Origin: an uncultured Acholeplasmatales bacterium
GTDB lineage: Bacteria; Bacillota_I; Bacilli_A; Acholeplasmatales; Anaeroplasmataceae
DNA length: 64,000 bases
Reading direction: 5' to 3'
Assembly: GCA_944323055.1 (NCBI GenBank)
Contig: CALUQZ010000002.1
Span: forward strand, 1 to 64,000
Below the pieces are notes generated by a model. That model was not told where the DNA came from, did not search any database, and saw only the letters and a list, made by a program, of their open reading frames with translations. A program made the translations under genes and the position numbers. This document shows, in pieces, positions 1 through 9,816 of this stretch. Within the stretch, counting starts at the first letter, position 1, and each line of letters begins with the position of its first letter.

Positions 1-77
1 CTTGTTTCCAGAGCCTAGTGTGCTTTGTTATAACAAGACCTTATTTTTTAGCTGTTTATTTTTTCACAGCCTCTTTT

Positions 78-1001
78 TTAACTATCCTTTTTTGGTCTGG
101 AGTCTGTTCCGTAATTATCTTCAGCTTTTTTATTTGGGTCAATATATATTAATTTGTTGATTTTTTCTTTAAATTTATTACTGTTATTTTTTATATTAGT
201 AATATTTCTTTTAGAATGCTCTAATAAATTAAACTTGTCATTAGCAGCTATTTTTTCATAAGCTTTAATTTTTTCTTTCATGACATAATTTTTAAAATCA
301 TTTTTAAGCTTTTCATAATGTTTTAAAGTGTTTGATTCTTTAACTGTAGTTAAAACTTTTCTAAATAATCCTAATGAACTAACTAAATCAAGTATAAAAA
401 TACCATATGCTATACCTAAAATAAATATAAATATAAAATTGACAACATCACCAGATGCCCCGCCTAAAAAGATATAATTAAACAAAGATATAAACATTTG
501 ATAAATAAAAGGGTTTAAAGCATAATAATAAATGACAGTTATAACAAACCAAAAGAATGAAAACATTGGGCAGATTATTCCCATAATATTACCTCTTAAA
601 TTCGTATAATCCCACAATCTAACTTTAAATCCTTTAACAAAGATTAAACCACCTATAAACTCAAGTAAAATTAAGGCAGCAGTAATAGTTAAGATAGGAA
701 TTAAATCATAAACAGTAGGTCCACTTTTAATATTGTTATTAAATAAATTACCTAATGGATTATACAAAACTAAGTTAGAACTACTAAAATTCATAATTAA
801 AGCAGAAATTCCAAACATTAAAACAAGACCAAATCCATAAAGAGGTAAATATGGTCCTTTCATAAAACCAGGATTTACCCATTTTTTAGCTGAAAAAAAT
901 CTTCTGTAAAATATTTCTAAACCATAACCTATAATGGCCCCAATTAAAAACATAAATAAAATAACAATTAAATAACGACTAGCATTTGAACTTAATATCA
1001 T
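78..1001 (-). CDS. CmpB-like polytopic membrane protein (putative ABC transporter permease family)
   Basis: A 307-residue integral membrane protein with about six hydrophobic segments. The N-terminal part carries the sequence NPGFMKGPYLPLYGFG near residues 42-57, which is the hallmark of the PF06541 (ABC_trans_CmpB) family, proteins often annotated as putative ABC permeases but without a proven substrate. The last ~75 residues are Lys/Asn-rich and presumably cytoplasmic. It stands alone on the - strand, divergent from the next operon. A promoter with a good -10 box lies just upstream. Family call is good; function is unknown. Confidence 0.75.
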   Translation of the reverse strand: MILSSNASRYLIVILFMFLIGAIIGYGLEIFYRRFFSAKKWVNPGFMKGPYLPLYGFGLVLMFGISALIMNFSSSNLVLYNPLGNLFNNNIKSGPTVYDLIPILTITAALILLEFIGGLIFVKGFKVRLWDYTNLRGNIMGIICPMFSFFWFVITVIYYYALNPFIYQMFISLFNYIFLGGASGDVVNFIFIFILGIAYGIFILDLVSSLGLFRKVLTTVKESNTLKHYEKLKNDFKNYVMKEKIKAYEKIAANDKFNLLEHSKRNITNIKNNSNKFKEKINKLIYIDPNKKAEDNYGTDSRPKKDS

Positions 1002-1023
1002 AGTTTTTGTCTCCTTTTTTAAA

Positions 1024-1052
1024 ATTATAGTTTATATTGGTTTAATTAACAA
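1024..1052 (-). promoter_or_regulatory. Sigma-A-type promoter for the CmpB-like gene
   Basis: On the - strand TTGTTA (1047-1052) and TATAAT (1024-1029) are separated by 17 nt, about 20 nt upstream of the start codon. Seen in sequence; activity is inferred. Confidence 0.55.
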
Positions 1053-1126
1053 GATATAAAGATAAATGATGTAAAATATAAAGAATTATGTTAAAATTGC
1101 ATAATGAGATACGAGGTAGTGGTAAT

Positions 1127-2239
1127 ATGTATTATAAGGCTTCTTTAACTGATTATAATGAAATAGTTCAAATGAAAAATGAAGTAAAAGATAGGATAAC
1201 AAAAGAAAAATTAATGATTTGGTTAAATGATTACCCTAATGATGAATTAATATATGACGATATAAAGAAAGGTAATGGACGAATACTTGTTGAAGAAGGT
1301 AATATTATTTCATATGCTTCCTTACATTTAGCTAGTGAGGAATATCTTGTAAATACATTTTCTGATGTTAAGACATATTCTTTTTCACGTCTTATGACTA
1401 AAACGACTCATTTAGGTCAAGGGGCCGCTTCTAAATTAATTAAATATATGCTAGAAGAGGTTAAAACTAAAGCTACTAGTATGAGTTTGATAGTTGATGA
1501 CTGTAATAAAAAAGCTTTAGCTTTATATACTAAAATTGGTTTTAAATTTGAAGGATATATTAAATTAGAATATGGAACATTTTCTTGTTATACATATTAT
1601 TATAATTTAGATTATACTAATAATATTAATTATGATTTAGCTAAATTAGCTAGTTTGAAATATCAATTATTTGTAAGTAAACTATATAAAACTAAAGATA
1701 GAATTTTAGGTGTATATATGAAAGACTTACGTATATATGCTAAAAAACTTGATGTATCATATTTTAATAATATTAAATATAATACAATTGAAACTAAATT
1801 ATTAGGATCTATTTTATTAAATAAGTTATCTAAAGAAGAGTTAAAAAAAGAAATATTAAAATTACTAGAAGTAACAGATACTTGGGCTATTACAGATTCA
1901 ATTAGTCAAAACGTTAAACAAGTAGCTAAAAACAGAGAGTATTTTTTACCATTTATAGAAGAGTTGATAACATCTAACAAAGAATTTTATGTGAGAACAG
2001 GATTAATTATTTTATTAACACAATATAAAAATGAAACATTTTATGGTAAAATATATAAGTTAATAGATAAAGTTAAAATTAATACTTACTATGTCAACAT
2101 GGCTATTGCGTGGTTATTAAATAGTATGTCTTTTATTGATGATAATGTTTTTACCTATGTTGAAAAATTAAATGAAGATATAAAGAAAATGTTTTATCAA
2201 AAACATCGTGATAGCTTAAGAGAAAGGAATAAACTATGA
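1127..2239 (+). CDS. GNAT acetyltransferase fused to an AlkD-like DNA alkylation repair domain
   Basis: About 370 residues in two parts. Residues ~1-155 look like a GNAT N-acetyltransferase ([14 protein letters not shown] start, then an acetyl-CoA-binding-type segment around the [15 protein letters not shown] region and a C-terminal [17 protein letters not shown] strand-helix typical of GNATs). Residues ~165-365 resemble the HEAT-like DNA alkylation repair family (AlkD, PF08713), with the conserved sequences [22 protein letters not shown] and [12 protein letters not shown]. An upstream ATG at 1088 exists, but the ATG at 1127 is preferred because a GAGG ribosome site precedes it and it starts at the usual GNAT N-terminus. 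It overlaps thyA by 4 nt (ATGA), so it leads the thyA-folA operon. Substrates are not predictable. Confidence 0.7.
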   Translation: MYYKASLTDYNEIVQMKNEVKDRITKEKLMIWLNDYPNDELIYDDIKKGNGRILVEEGNIISYASLHLASEEYLVNTFSDVKTYSFSRLMTKTTHLGQGAASKLIKYMLEEVKTKATSMSLIVDDCNKKALALYTKIGFKFEGYIKLEYGTFSCYTYYYNLDYTNNINYDLAKLASLKYQLFVSKLYKTKDRILGVYMKDLRIYAKKLDVSYFNNIKYNTIETKLLGSILLNKLSKEELKKEILKLLEVTDTWAITDSISQNVKQVAKNREYFLPFIEELITSNKEFYVRTGLIILLTQYKNETFYGKIYKLIDKVKINTYYVNMAIAWLLNSMSFIDDNVFTYVEKLNEDIKKMFYQKHRDSLRERNKL

Positions 2240-3102
2240 AACAATATTTAGATTTATGTCGTTATATTTTAGAAAATGGTCATAAAAAAGAAGATAGAAC
2301 AGGAACTGGTACAATTTCTGTTTTTGGTTATCAAATGCATTTTGATTTAAATGAAGGTTTTCCTCTTTTAACAACTAAAAAAGTTCATTTGAAAAGTATA
2401 ATTCATGAGCTTTTATGGTTTATATCTGGTTCAACTAATATTAGACCATTAGTTTTAAATGATGTTAGAATTTGGAATGACTGGCCTTATGCTAAATATA
2501 AAAATAGTCAAGAATTTAAAGGTGAAACGATTGAAGAGTTTGCTAATAAAATTAAAGAAGACGAAGAATTTGCTAAAGTGTGGGGTGAATTAGGACCTGT
2601 ATATGGCAAACAGTGGCGTAATTTTGATGGAGTTGATCAATTGGCTAACTTGATTGAACAAATTAAGAAAAACCCTAATTCACGTCGTTTAATCATATCA
2701 GCATGGAATCCTAGTGAAGTTAAAGATATGGCATTACCTCCTTGTCATACTTTGATGCAATTTTATGTTAATGAAAACAAATTATCATGTCAATTATATC
2801 AAAGATCAGGGGATGTCTTTTTAGGAGTACCTTTTAATATTGCTTCTTATAGTTTATTTACTATGATGATTGCTCAAGTATGTAATTTAGAATTAGGTGA
2901 GTTTGTTCATACTTTAGGTGATGCTCACATATATTTAAATCATTTAGAACAAATTGATAGACAATTAAAAAGAACTCCAAGAAAATTACCTAAAATGGAA
3001 ATAAACCCTAATGTTAAATCAATATTTGATTTTAAATATGATGATTTTAATTTACTTGATTATAATCCTTATAAAGGTATTAAAGGGAAGGTAGCAGTAT
3101 GA
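2236..3102 (+). CDS. thyA: Thymidylate synthase
   Basis: Methylates dUMP to dTMP using methylene-tetrahydrofolate. The 288-residue protein has the N-terminal DRTGTGT phosphate-binding loop, the GPVYGKQWR segment, the active-site PPCHTLMQ motif with nucleophile Cys170, the double-Arg [12 protein letters not shown] dUMP-binding segment and the C-terminal HIYLNH motif. The stop overlaps the start of folA (ATGA), so the dihydrofolate it releases is recycled by the product of the next gene. Length is between the E. coli and L. casei enzymes. Confidence 0.97.
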   Translation: MKQYLDLCRYILENGHKKEDRTGTGTISVFGYQMHFDLNEGFPLLTTKKVHLKSIIHELLWFISGSTNIRPLVLNDVRIWNDWPYAKYKNSQEFKGETIEEFANKIKEDEEFAKVWGELGPVYGKQWRNFDGVDQLANLIEQIKKNPNSRRLIISAWNPSEVKDMALPPCHTLMQFYVNENKLSCQLYQRSGDVFLGVPFNIASYSLFTMMIAQVCNLELGEFVHTLGDAHIYLNHLEQIDRQLKRTPRKLPKMEINPNVKSIFDFKYDDFNLLDYNPYKGIKGKVAV

Positions 3103-3572
3103 TTAATTTAATATGGGCAATGACTAGTAATCGTTTAATAGGTAAGAATAATAAAATACCATGGCATGTTAAAGAAGATTTATTATATTATAAAGAAAAG
3201 ACTAAAGGTCAAGTAGTATTAATGGGTGAGAATACTTATTATTCCTTAAAAGGATATTATAAAGATAAACCATTACCTTATGGCAAAATTTATGTGGCTA
3301 GTTTAAGTGATAATGTTTTTGCTGATGCTGTAAAAATAGATGATGTTGTTTCTTTTTTGAAAGAAAATAAAGAAGATTTATTTGTAGTTGGAGGAGCTAG
3401 TATTTATAAATTAGCCTTAGATTATGCTGATAGATTATATATTTCTATTATAAAAGGTGATTATGAAGGAGATACATATTTCCCATCATTTTCTTTAGAT
3501 AAATTCAATTTAATATCAGAAAAAGAAACAGAAAAAGTAAAATATTTAGTTTATGAAAGGAAAGATATTTAA
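3099..3572 (+). CDS. folA: Dihydrofolate reductase
   Basis: Reduces dihydrofolate to tetrahydrofolate with NADPH. The 157-residue protein shows the DHFR order: N-terminal strand [22 protein letters not shown] with the Trp-Xaa loop and PWH motif, [11 protein letters not shown] (normally MGRKT) in the cofactor region, and the [12 protein letters not shown] motif near residue 97. It follows thyA with a 4-nt overlap and precedes plsC with a 1-nt overlap. Short for the family but complete. Confidence 0.95.
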   Translation: MINLIWAMTSNRLIGKNNKIPWHVKEDLLYYKEKTKGQVVLMGENTYYSLKGYYKDKPLPYGKIYVASLSDNVFADAVKIDDVVSFLKENKEDLFVVGGASIYKLALDYADRLYISIIKGDYEGDTYFPSFSLDKFNLISEKETEKVKYLVYERKDI

Positions 3573-4381
3573 TGTCTGTAATTATCTTTTTATTAGCTTT
3601 TACGGCTTTATTTAGTTATTTTTATTCATTACTAGCTTTAAATAGTTTGTGGTTTATAATTTTATATATCTTTTTAGGCTTTATAACATCTATCATCTTT
3701 TTAATTATTTTAGTCTTTATTTTTATATTTATTACCGGTAAATGTAAAGCTACTAATAAATATAATCATGCAATTTTATATCAATTGTTAAATTTTGTAA
3801 GAATAGTATTAAGAATTAAATTAGAAGTAGAAGGCAAGGAAAACATACCAAATGAGACATTTGTTGTTTATGGTAATCATAAATCAAATTGTGATGTAAT
3901 TTTAGTATACTTAGCCTATAAAAGAGTTATGTCTGCAGTAGCTAAAAAAGATTTAGCTCAAATACCTATTTTAAAAACAATAATGAAAAATTTTGATGTA
4001 ACACCTTTAGATAGAGAAAATGAAAGAGAAGGTGTTAAGGCTTTACTACATGCCATTAAATTAGTTAAAAATGGCTATAATATGATTATATTCCCTGAAG
4101 GTGGTATAAAAACTAGAGAATATGAAACAATGTGTGGGTTTAAAGCTGGATCATTTAAATTAGCTACAAAAGCCGAAGCTACTATAAGTCCGATAAGTAT
4201 TATAGGTTCTAGTAAGATTTCTAAAAACTATCCTTGGAAAAAGACTAAAGTTAAAATTGTTATTCATAAACCGATACAATCTAGTGTTTATTTAAAAGAA
4301 AATACATTTGAAATTGGTGATGAAGTATCTAAAATGATTGATGAAGGTGTTTTAACCGGTCAAATTCAGGAGTTAAAATGA
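3572..4381 (+). CDS. plsC: 1-acyl-sn-glycerol-3-phosphate acyltransferase (PlsC family)
   Basis: Likely makes phosphatidic acid at the cytoplasmic membrane. The 269-residue protein has two N-terminal hydrophobic segments (residues ~1-55), then the catalytic H-X4-D motif as NHKSNCD (His103, Asp108) and the FPEG substrate-binding motif at residues 174-177. The acyl donor cannot be told from sequence. It sits in the thyA operon, overlapping its neighbours by 1 and 4 nt. Confidence 0.88.
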   Translation: MSVIIFLLAFTALFSYFYSLLALNSLWFIILYIFLGFITSIIFLIILVFIFIFITGKCKATNKYNHAILYQLLNFVRIVLRIKLEVEGKENIPNETFVVYGNHKSNCDVILVYLAYKRVMSAVAKKDLAQIPILKTIMKNFDVTPLDRENEREGVKALLHAIKLVKNGYNMIIFPEGGIKTREYETMCGFKAGSFKLATKAEATISPISIIGSSKISKNYPWKKTKVKIVIHKPIQSSVYLKENTFEIGDEVSKMIDEGVLTGQIQELK

Positions 4382-4908
4382 AAATATTAGCCATCATTGG
4401 AATCATAATAGTTAGTGTTTTAATTTTAATATTATTAGCCTATATTATTTTTTATACTAGAAGAAAAATAATTGCTAAAAATAGAATTGAAAATTTGTTT
4501 GAGACTATTTTAAATGAACATAAAAATCAAGTTAATAAATTAATTAAAAGTAACAACAAATGTTATGATTATTATTTAGAAACTTTAACTAATATCTATT
4601 ATATAAAAGTTATATATAATTTTAGTAATTATGAAATATCAATTAATAGCGAATTTAGTTGGCAGTATATAAAAGATGCTAATGACACTAAAATTCATTT
4701 TATTGAAGATATTTTTGATTTTGTAACATTTAAAGCTAGTGATCCTAAAAAAACAGTCACTAAATTATGTTTAATATATCCTAATTCACGTTCATTATTA
4801 TATTATATTAATGAATCTGATATAGCTTTTGTTAGACCTGAGGAAGCTTTATATGGTATTAACTTTATTACATATGAAAGACTAAATAGTAATCATAATT
4901 ATATTTAA
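4378..4908 (+). CDS. Membrane-anchored protein of unknown function
   Basis: A 176-residue protein with one N-terminal transmembrane segment (residues ~3-27) followed by a basic stretch and a soluble domain of ~145 residues with no motif I recognise. It overlaps plsC by 4 nt and lies 11 nt before mutS2, so it is co-transcribed with both. Codon use matches its neighbours. Confidence 0.6.
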   Translation: MKILAIIGIIIVSVLILILLAYIIFYTRRKIIAKNRIENLFETILNEHKNQVNKLIKSNNKCYDYYLETLTNIYYIKVIYNFSNYEISINSEFSWQYIKDANDTKIHFIEDIFDFVTFKASDPKKTVTKLCLIYPNSRSLLYYINESDIAFVRPEEALYGINFITYERLNSNHNYI

Positions 4909-4919
4909 AGGAATATAAT

Positions 4920-7229
4920 ATGTATGATTTAAAAATATTAGAATATGATAAAGTATTAAATTTAATAGAACCATTTTGTTTTACTTCCTACGCTAAAACA
5001 AAATTATTATCATTAGAGCCTAGTAATAATTATGAAGTAGTTAATCATTTATTAGCTGAAACAGAAGAAGCAATAAAAGTGTTGATTAAGTATGGTTCTT
5101 TACCATTCTCTAATTACAATAATGTTTATGATGCTTTAAATTTAGCTCATAAAGGAGCTAATTTAGCTGAAAATGATATATTAAATGTATTGATATTAAT
5201 TAATACTACTAATGAAATTAATAAATATTTAAATAATATATTTTTAGAAAATAAAGATTTTAAAGAATTAATTAATTATAACGAACAGTTAGTTAATTTA
5301 AATAAACTTAGAAATCTTTTAACTTTAGCTATTTCAAATGAAGGAAAAATATTAGATCAAGCATCTAAAAATTTATTTCAAATTAGACGTAAATTAAGTA
5401 TGCAAGAAAATAAATTGCGTCAAACATTAAACGTAATTATGGCCAGAGATAGCCATAAATTGAATGAGTTATTGATTGTAATGCGTGATGGTAGAATGTG
5501 TTTGCCTGTTAAAATTGAGTATAAAAATTCATTTAAGGGTATATTACATGATATTTCAAGTTCTAATAATACTTGTTATATTGAACCGGAAGAAACATTT
5601 GTTTTAGCTAATCAGCTTGAAAGTATAAAAGAAGAAGAAAGAGTAGAAATTAATAAGATTTTAGCTGAATTGTCTTTATTAATTAAATCAAATTATGATG
5701 ATTTAATTAACAATTTTAATATTTTAACAACCTTAGATCTAATATTTGCTAAGGCTAATTATTCAAAAGACTATAATAAACCTAAACTAACTAATGATTA
5801 TTCATTTAACTTAAATGCTGTGTGTCATCCTTTAATTAATAAAGATGAAGTAGTACCTATTTCTATAAAGCTTAGTAAAGATGATAATATAATTATTATT
5901 ACTGGTCCTAATACAGGTGGTAAAACAGTAACGTTAAAAACAGTTGGCTTATTAAGTCTTCTAGTACAATCAGGTATTTTTCCACCTAGTAAGAAAGATA
6001 GTACTTATTTTGTGTTTAAAAATATTAGAGCAGATATTGGTGATGAACAAAGCATTGAAGAAAGTTTATCTACTTTTTCTAGTCATATAACAAAAATTAA
6101 TGATATTTTAACCGAAGATTTAACAGAATCTTTAATTTTAATAGATGAATTAGGTTCAGGAACAGATCCTAAAGAAGGTAGTGCTTTAGCAATAGCTATT
6201 ATTGATTATTTAAAACAGAATAATGCTAAAGCTATTGTGACAACTCATTACACTGATTTAAAAAATTATGCATATAAAACAAATGGTGTTGTTAATGCTA
6301 GTGTTGAATTTAATATTAACACATTAAAGCCAACTTATAAGGTTTTATTAGGAGTTCCTGGTGCTTCAAATGCCTTAAATATTGCCTTAACTTTAGGTGT
6401 TAAGGAATCTATTATTGTTAAAGCTAAAGATATTTTACATGGTGAAAAAGATAACGTTGATATTATTAATTTAGAGAAAAGAATAAGTGAATTAAATCAA
6501 AAAGAAGAAGAATTAGAAAAAGATGCAATAGAGTTAGCTAATGTAAAAAAAGAAGTATTTAAAGAAAAAGAATATCTAGAAAAAGAAAGAGAAAAGATTT
6601 TATTAAAAGCTAAAACAGAAGCTGATAATTTAATATTAAAAGCTAAAGAAGATGCTAGAAATTTGATTAAAGAAATTACTGATTTAAAAAAGGAAACTGA
6701 ATTAAAGGAACATATTCTAGCTGATTTGAAAAATAAGGTAAATACTCTAGATTCAAATCAAATATCTGTTAATCCTTTTAAAGAAAAATTAAATGTTGGT
6801 GATTTTGTAAAGATTATCCCTTATAAACAAGTTGGTAAAATAATAGCTATCAATAAAGATAAATTTAAAGTAAATTTTGGCCAATTTACGATGGATTTTA
6901 AAGAAAAAGATTTAATTAAAACTATAGTTACAGAACAAAAAGAAGTTAAAAAAACTAAACTTACGGGATATAACCGGGTTGATGGAGCTAGCATTAAATT
7001 AGATTTACGTGGTAAAAGATATGATGAGGTTAAAGACTTATTAGAAGATTTTATTGATAGAGCAGTTTTAGCAAATTATGAATCTGTAAACATTATTCAT
7101 GGATATGGTCAAGGGGTTATTAGAAATAGAGTACAAGAATTGTTAAAACATAATCCTAATGTTAAGTCTTTCCGTTATGGTGGTGAAGGGGAAGGACTTA
7201 ATGGGGCTACAGTGGTGTTTTTAAAATGA
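4920..7229 (+). CDS. mutS2: MutS2 family ATPase/endonuclease
   Basis: MutS2 acts on recombination intermediates and, in some Bacilli, on stalled ribosomes. The 769-residue protein has the lever/clamp region first, the Walker A sequence TGPNTGGKT (residues 328-336), Walker B LILIDELGSGTDP, a long charged coiled coil (~500-610), and a C-terminal Smr domain with LDLRGKRYDE and IIHGYGQGVIR. This is the usual family length and order, without the mismatch-recognition domain of MutS. Its stop overlaps thiN by 4 nt. Confidence 0.96.
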   Translation: MYDLKILEYDKVLNLIEPFCFTSYAKTKLLSLEPSNNYEVVNHLLAETEEAIKVLIKYGSLPFSNYNNVYDALNLAHKGANLAENDILNVLILINTTNEINKYLNNIFLENKDFKELINYNEQLVNLNKLRNLLTLAISNEGKILDQASKNLFQIRRKLSMQENKLRQTLNVIMARDSHKLNELLIVMRDGRMCLPVKIEYKNSFKGILHDISSSNNTCYIEPEETFVLANQLESIKEEERVEINKILAELSLLIKSNYDDLINNFNILTTLDLIFAKANYSKDYNKPKLTNDYSFNLNAVCHPLINKDEVVPISIKLSKDDNIIIITGPNTGGKTVTLKTVGLLSLLVQSGIFPPSKKDSTYFVFKNIRADIGDEQSIEESLSTFSSHITKINDILTEDLTESLILIDELGSGTDPKEGSALAIAIIDYLKQNNAKAIVTTHYTDLKNYAYKTNGVVNASVEFNINTLKPTYKVLLGVPGASNALNIALTLGVKESIIVKAKDILHGEKDNVDIINLEKRISELNQKEEELEKDAIELANVKKEVFKEKEYLEKEREKILLKAKTEADNLILKAKEDARNLIKEITDLKKETELKEHILADLKNKVNTLDSNQISVNPFKEKLNVGDFVKIIPYKQVGKIIAINKDKFKVNFGQFTMDFKEKDLIKTIVTEQKEVKKTKLTGYNRVDGASIKLDLRGKRYDEVKDLLEDFIDRAVLANYESVNIIHGYGQGVIRNRVQELLKHNPNVKSFRYGGEGEGLNGATVVFLK

Positions 7230-7828
7230 TTTATGAATTTATTTTGCCTTATCAGGAGGATGAATTAGAATTACTTACAGATAGCGTTAAGGTAGGTATT
7301 GATAAGGGGGCTTTAGATGCTATCAATAAAGGAATTAAATTAGATTACATTTTAGGTGATTTTGATTCTATTAGTCTTTTAGAATATGAAAGAATACAAA
7401 AAATAGTAAAAAATATAATTAAATTAAATCCTTGCAAGGATGATACAGATACAGAACATGCTATCAATTATTTTAAAGATGCTAGTAAAATAATTATTCA
7501 TGGTGGTATAAAAGGTAAAAGAGTAGAACATCTTTTAGCTAATATTAATTTGTTATATAAATATGACAATTTAGTATTTAAAGATGATATAACTTTAATA
7601 ACTAATCTAAAAGATATGACGATAACGGAAAACAAATATAAATTTATTAGTTTATTTGCTAATAAAGGTAGTATTGTTAGTTTATATAATTTTAAATATC
7701 CATTAAATGAATATAAATTTAAAGAGTTTGATAATCTATGTATTTCTAATGAAATCTTAAACTTTCCTGCTACAATTAAATTTAAGGGTAAAGGTATAAT
7801 AATATTTAGTAAAAATGACTCTCTTTAG
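7226..7828 (+). CDS. thiN: Thiamine pyrophosphokinase
   Basis: Converts thiamine to thiamine pyrophosphate with ATP. The 200-residue protein has the family signatures DKGALDAINKGIKLDYILGD followed by FDS near residues 30-50, and DDTDTEHAI near residue 71, which form the metal/ATP site. It closes the thyA-mutS2 operon and a hairpin terminator follows. The next gene downstream is a TPP-riboswitch-controlled thiamine transporter, so uptake and activation of the vitamin are side by side. Confidence 0.93.
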   Translation: MIYEFILPYQEDELELLTDSVKVGIDKGALDAINKGIKLDYILGDFDSISLLEYERIQKIVKNIIKLNPCKDDTDTEHAINYFKDASKIIIHGGIKGKRVEHLLANINLLYKYDNLVFKDDITLITNLKDMTITENKYKFISLFANKGSIVSLYNFKYPLNEYKFKEFDNLCISNEILNFPATIKFKGKGIIIFSKNDSL

Positions 7829-7848
7829 AATTAAGATAGTCATTTTTT
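7815..7848 (+). terminator. Terminator after thiN
   Basis: ATGACT (7815-7820) pairs with AGTCAT (7838-7843), with further TCTT/AAGA pairing inside, followed by a T run. It overlaps the 3' end of thiN. Confidence 0.7.
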
Positions 7849-7857
7849 AAATAACTA

Positions 7858-7886
7858 TTTAAAATAACTATTTCATGTGCTATAAT
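7858..7886 (+). promoter_or_regulatory. Promoter of the riboswitch-thiT transcript
   Basis: TATAAT at 7881-7886 with an extended TG (TGTGCTATAAT) just ahead of the TPP aptamer; the -35 (TTTAAA, 7858-7863) is weak, as expected for an extended -10 promoter. Confidence 0.55.
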
Positions 7887-7894
7887 ACTTAAGT

Positions 7895-8010
7895 CATGTG
7901 GGGAGCCAATTGGCTGAGAGGATTAAGAATCGACCCTTTGACCTGATCTAGGTAATGCTAGCGTAGGGAATGATATCCTTTTTAGCATTGTCCTAAACGG
8001 ACATTTTTTT
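7895..8010 (+). promoter_or_regulatory. TPP riboswitch (THI element) with terminator
   Basis: The conserved thi-box parts are all present: GGGGAGCC, GGCTGAGAGG, GACCCTTTGACCTGATC and GTAGGGAA. The terminator stem TGTCC/GGACA (7989-8003) with a T run follows. AATGCTA at 7954-7960, inside the aptamer 3' side, is complementary to TAGCATT at 7983-7989, which overlaps the foot of the terminator and would form the antiterminator when TPP is absent. It controls thiT, 20 nt downstream. Confidence 0.93.
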
Positions 8011-8030
8011 ATTATAGAAGGAGAAAAAAC

Positions 8031-8666
8031 ATGAAAAAAGGTGTATTAAACACACAAGCAATTGCTGAAATTGCTATTTTTGCCGCAATCGCCTTTATTC
8101 TTGACTTTGTACAAGAACGTATATTTGACTTTATTCCGTTCTTTGCAAACGGCGGAAGTATTGGTTTTGCGATGATACCCATTATTTTAATAGGTTTAAG
8201 AAGAGGTGTCATTTGTGGCACAATCTGTGGTCTTGTAACGAGTTTATGTCAAATGCTAGGTGGAGTTACAGCAATTAATGGAACTGATTGGGCATGGTAT
8301 GCTGTATTTTTCCAAATATTATTAGATTATGCTTTAGCATATACGTTAGTAGGCTTGTTTTCAGGTATTTTTTATCATACTTTAAATAAAGATAAGTCTA
8401 CAAAATTTAATGTAATTATGGTAGTACTAGCATGTGTATGTGGTGGCTTTGCTAAATTTATGAGTCATTTCTTAGCTGGTTGTATTTTCTGGCAATCTTT
8501 TGAAATTTTTAATTTAGCTGTATCTGCTCCACTATATTCATTTATTTATAATGGATTATATTGTTTCCCTAACATAATAATATCAGCTATAGTACTAGGT
8601 ATTATTTATGTTAATCAACCACGTTTCTTTTACTTGAATTATCAAGGTAAAGTTAGGGAGGCTTAA
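8031..8666 (+). CDS. thiT: Energy-coupled thiamine transporter S component ThiT
   Basis: The substrate-binding membrane subunit of an ECF vitamin transporter. The 211-residue protein has about six transmembrane helices and the ThiT-type features IAIFAAIAFILDFVQE near residue 12, a GGSIGFAMIPI loop, and an aromatic-rich thiamine-binding region around WAWYAVFFQILLDY. It is governed by the TPP riboswitch directly upstream, which independently supports thiamine as substrate. The EcfA/EcfA'/EcfT energising subunits are not in the window. A small membrane gene follows after 1 nt. Confidence 0.93.
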   Translation: MKKGVLNTQAIAEIAIFAAIAFILDFVQERIFDFIPFFANGGSIGFAMIPIILIGLRRGVICGTICGLVTSLCQMLGGVTAINGTDWAWYAVFFQILLDYALAYTLVGLFSGIFYHTLNKDKSTKFNVIMVVLACVCGGFAKFMSHFLAGCIFWQSFEIFNLAVSAPLYSFIYNGLYCFPNIIISAIVLGIIYVNQPRFFYLNYQGKVREA

Positions 8667-8667
8667 G

Positions 8668-8883
8668 ATGAGAAAATTTTTAGCTTTACTAGTTTTAGCA
8701 ATCATTAATATGGGTTATGGACTTGGCAAATATATTGAAAGTTGTGCTATTGTTACTGATGAATGGGGTACTAGTTTTGTCTCAAATTTTGATTATTTTG
8801 TTTGGTTTATTTCTGGTGTTATTATTTTAATAATTGCTATTTTCATTTATAAAGATAATAAGAATAACAATAAAGGAAACTAG
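8668..8883 (+). CDS. Small two-helix membrane protein in the thiT transcript
   Basis: 71 residues with an N-terminal hydrophobic segment (~4-20), a middle part rich in acidic and aromatic residues (TDEWGTSFVSNFDYFVWF), and a second hydrophobic helix (~45-60) before a Lys/Asn tail. It follows thiT immediately with a GGAGG ribosome site and ends at a terminator, so it falls under TPP control. I do not recognise the family. Confidence 0.6.
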   Translation: MRKFLALLVLAIINMGYGLGKYIESCAIVTDEWGTSFVSNFDYFVWFISGVIILIIAIFIYKDNKNNNKGN

Positions 8884-8901
8884 GTTTACCTAGTTTTTTT
8901 T
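8878..8901 (+). terminator. Terminator of the thiT operon
   Basis: AACTAGG (8878-8884) and CCTAGTT (8889-8895) form a hairpin followed by a T run; it overlaps the end of the small membrane gene. Confidence 0.8.
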
Positions 8902-8949
8902 ATATGTTCTTTATGGTATAATAATATAAGTTTTAAAGGAGGGAAAACA

Positions 8950-9816
8950 ATGCTTGACGTGCTTCATGTTTCTAAATCAATTAATAATAAACTTATTATT
9001 TCTGATTGTACATTTCAGACTAAAGAGAATGCTATTATGGGAATTGTTGGTGTTAATGGTGTTGGTAAAACCACTTTATTAAGGCTTTGTAGTGGTATAT
9101 TAAAGCCTGATAATGGCACAATTTTGTTAGGCACTGAAACTATATATCAAAATGTTGAAGCTAAAAAAGACATTGTATTTATTTCAGATACTCCTTATTA
9201 TGAACCAGATTCTACTATAACTAGTGTTAAAGCTTTTTATGAAGCTTTCTATAAAATTGATGAAAACTATTTTAATTATTTATTAGATATTTTTAAATTA
9301 GATAAACGTGATCGTTTGTTTCATTTATCTAAAGGAAAATTAAAAAGATTTTATTTAGTTTTAGCTTTAGCTATTGCTCCTAAATTATTATTATTAGATG
9401 AAACTTTTGATGGGGTAGATCCTATATGTAAAAAGCTCTTTAAGGCTGAATTAAAAAAATTAGTTTCAAAAAATAAGGATACATCAGTCGTTTTAACAAG
9501 TCATAGTTTAAGAGAATTATCAGATATAGCTGATCAAATTGGTTATTTAGATAATGGTGTATTAATTACTTTAAATGATAAGTCTTATTTAAAGGACCCA
9601 ATTTATCAAGTAATAGTTTTTAAAGAGCCTAAAGAAAATTATAATTTAGATGCTTTATATATTTTGAAAAAAACTGAAACACCTAATATTTTGATTATTG
9701 ATTGTTATAATGATTTAGAAAAGATTCACTATGTATTTAAAAAATCTAAATTTTTAGAAATAAAAGAAGTATCATTTGATAATTGGATAGTTTATCAAAT
9801 GGAGGTTTTAAGATGA
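8950..9816 (+). CDS. ABC transporter ATP-binding protein
   Basis: A 288-residue ABC ATPase with Walker A GVNGVGKTT (~residues 36-44), a slightly unusual signature HLSKGKLKRF (instead of LSGGQ), Walker B LLLLDETFDGVDP and an H-loop TSH. The SKGK-type signature is typical of ABC-2 exporters of the GntR/YtrB type. It overlaps the following permease gene by 4 nt, so they form one exporter. A promoter with TATAAT near 8921 precedes it. Substrate unknown. Confidence 0.88.
   Translation: MLDVLHVSKSINNKLIISDCTFQTKENAIMGIVGVNGVGKTTLLRLCSGILKPDNGTILLGTETIYQNVEAKKDIVFISDTPYYEPDSTITSVKAFYEAFYKIDENYFNYLLDIFKLDKRDRLFHLSKGKLKRFYLVLALAIAPKLLLLDETFDGVDPICKKLFKAELKKLVSKNKDTSVVLTSHSLRELSDIADQIGYLDNGVLITLNDKSYLKDPIYQVIVFKEPKENYNLDALYILKKTETPNILIIDCYNDLEKIHYVFKKSKFLEIKEVSFDNWIVYQMEVLR

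Noticed and set aside
8012-8221. Antisense open frame inside thiT
   Set aside because: It is the reverse frame of a clear ThiT gene and overlaps the riboswitch-driven start; no ribosome site.
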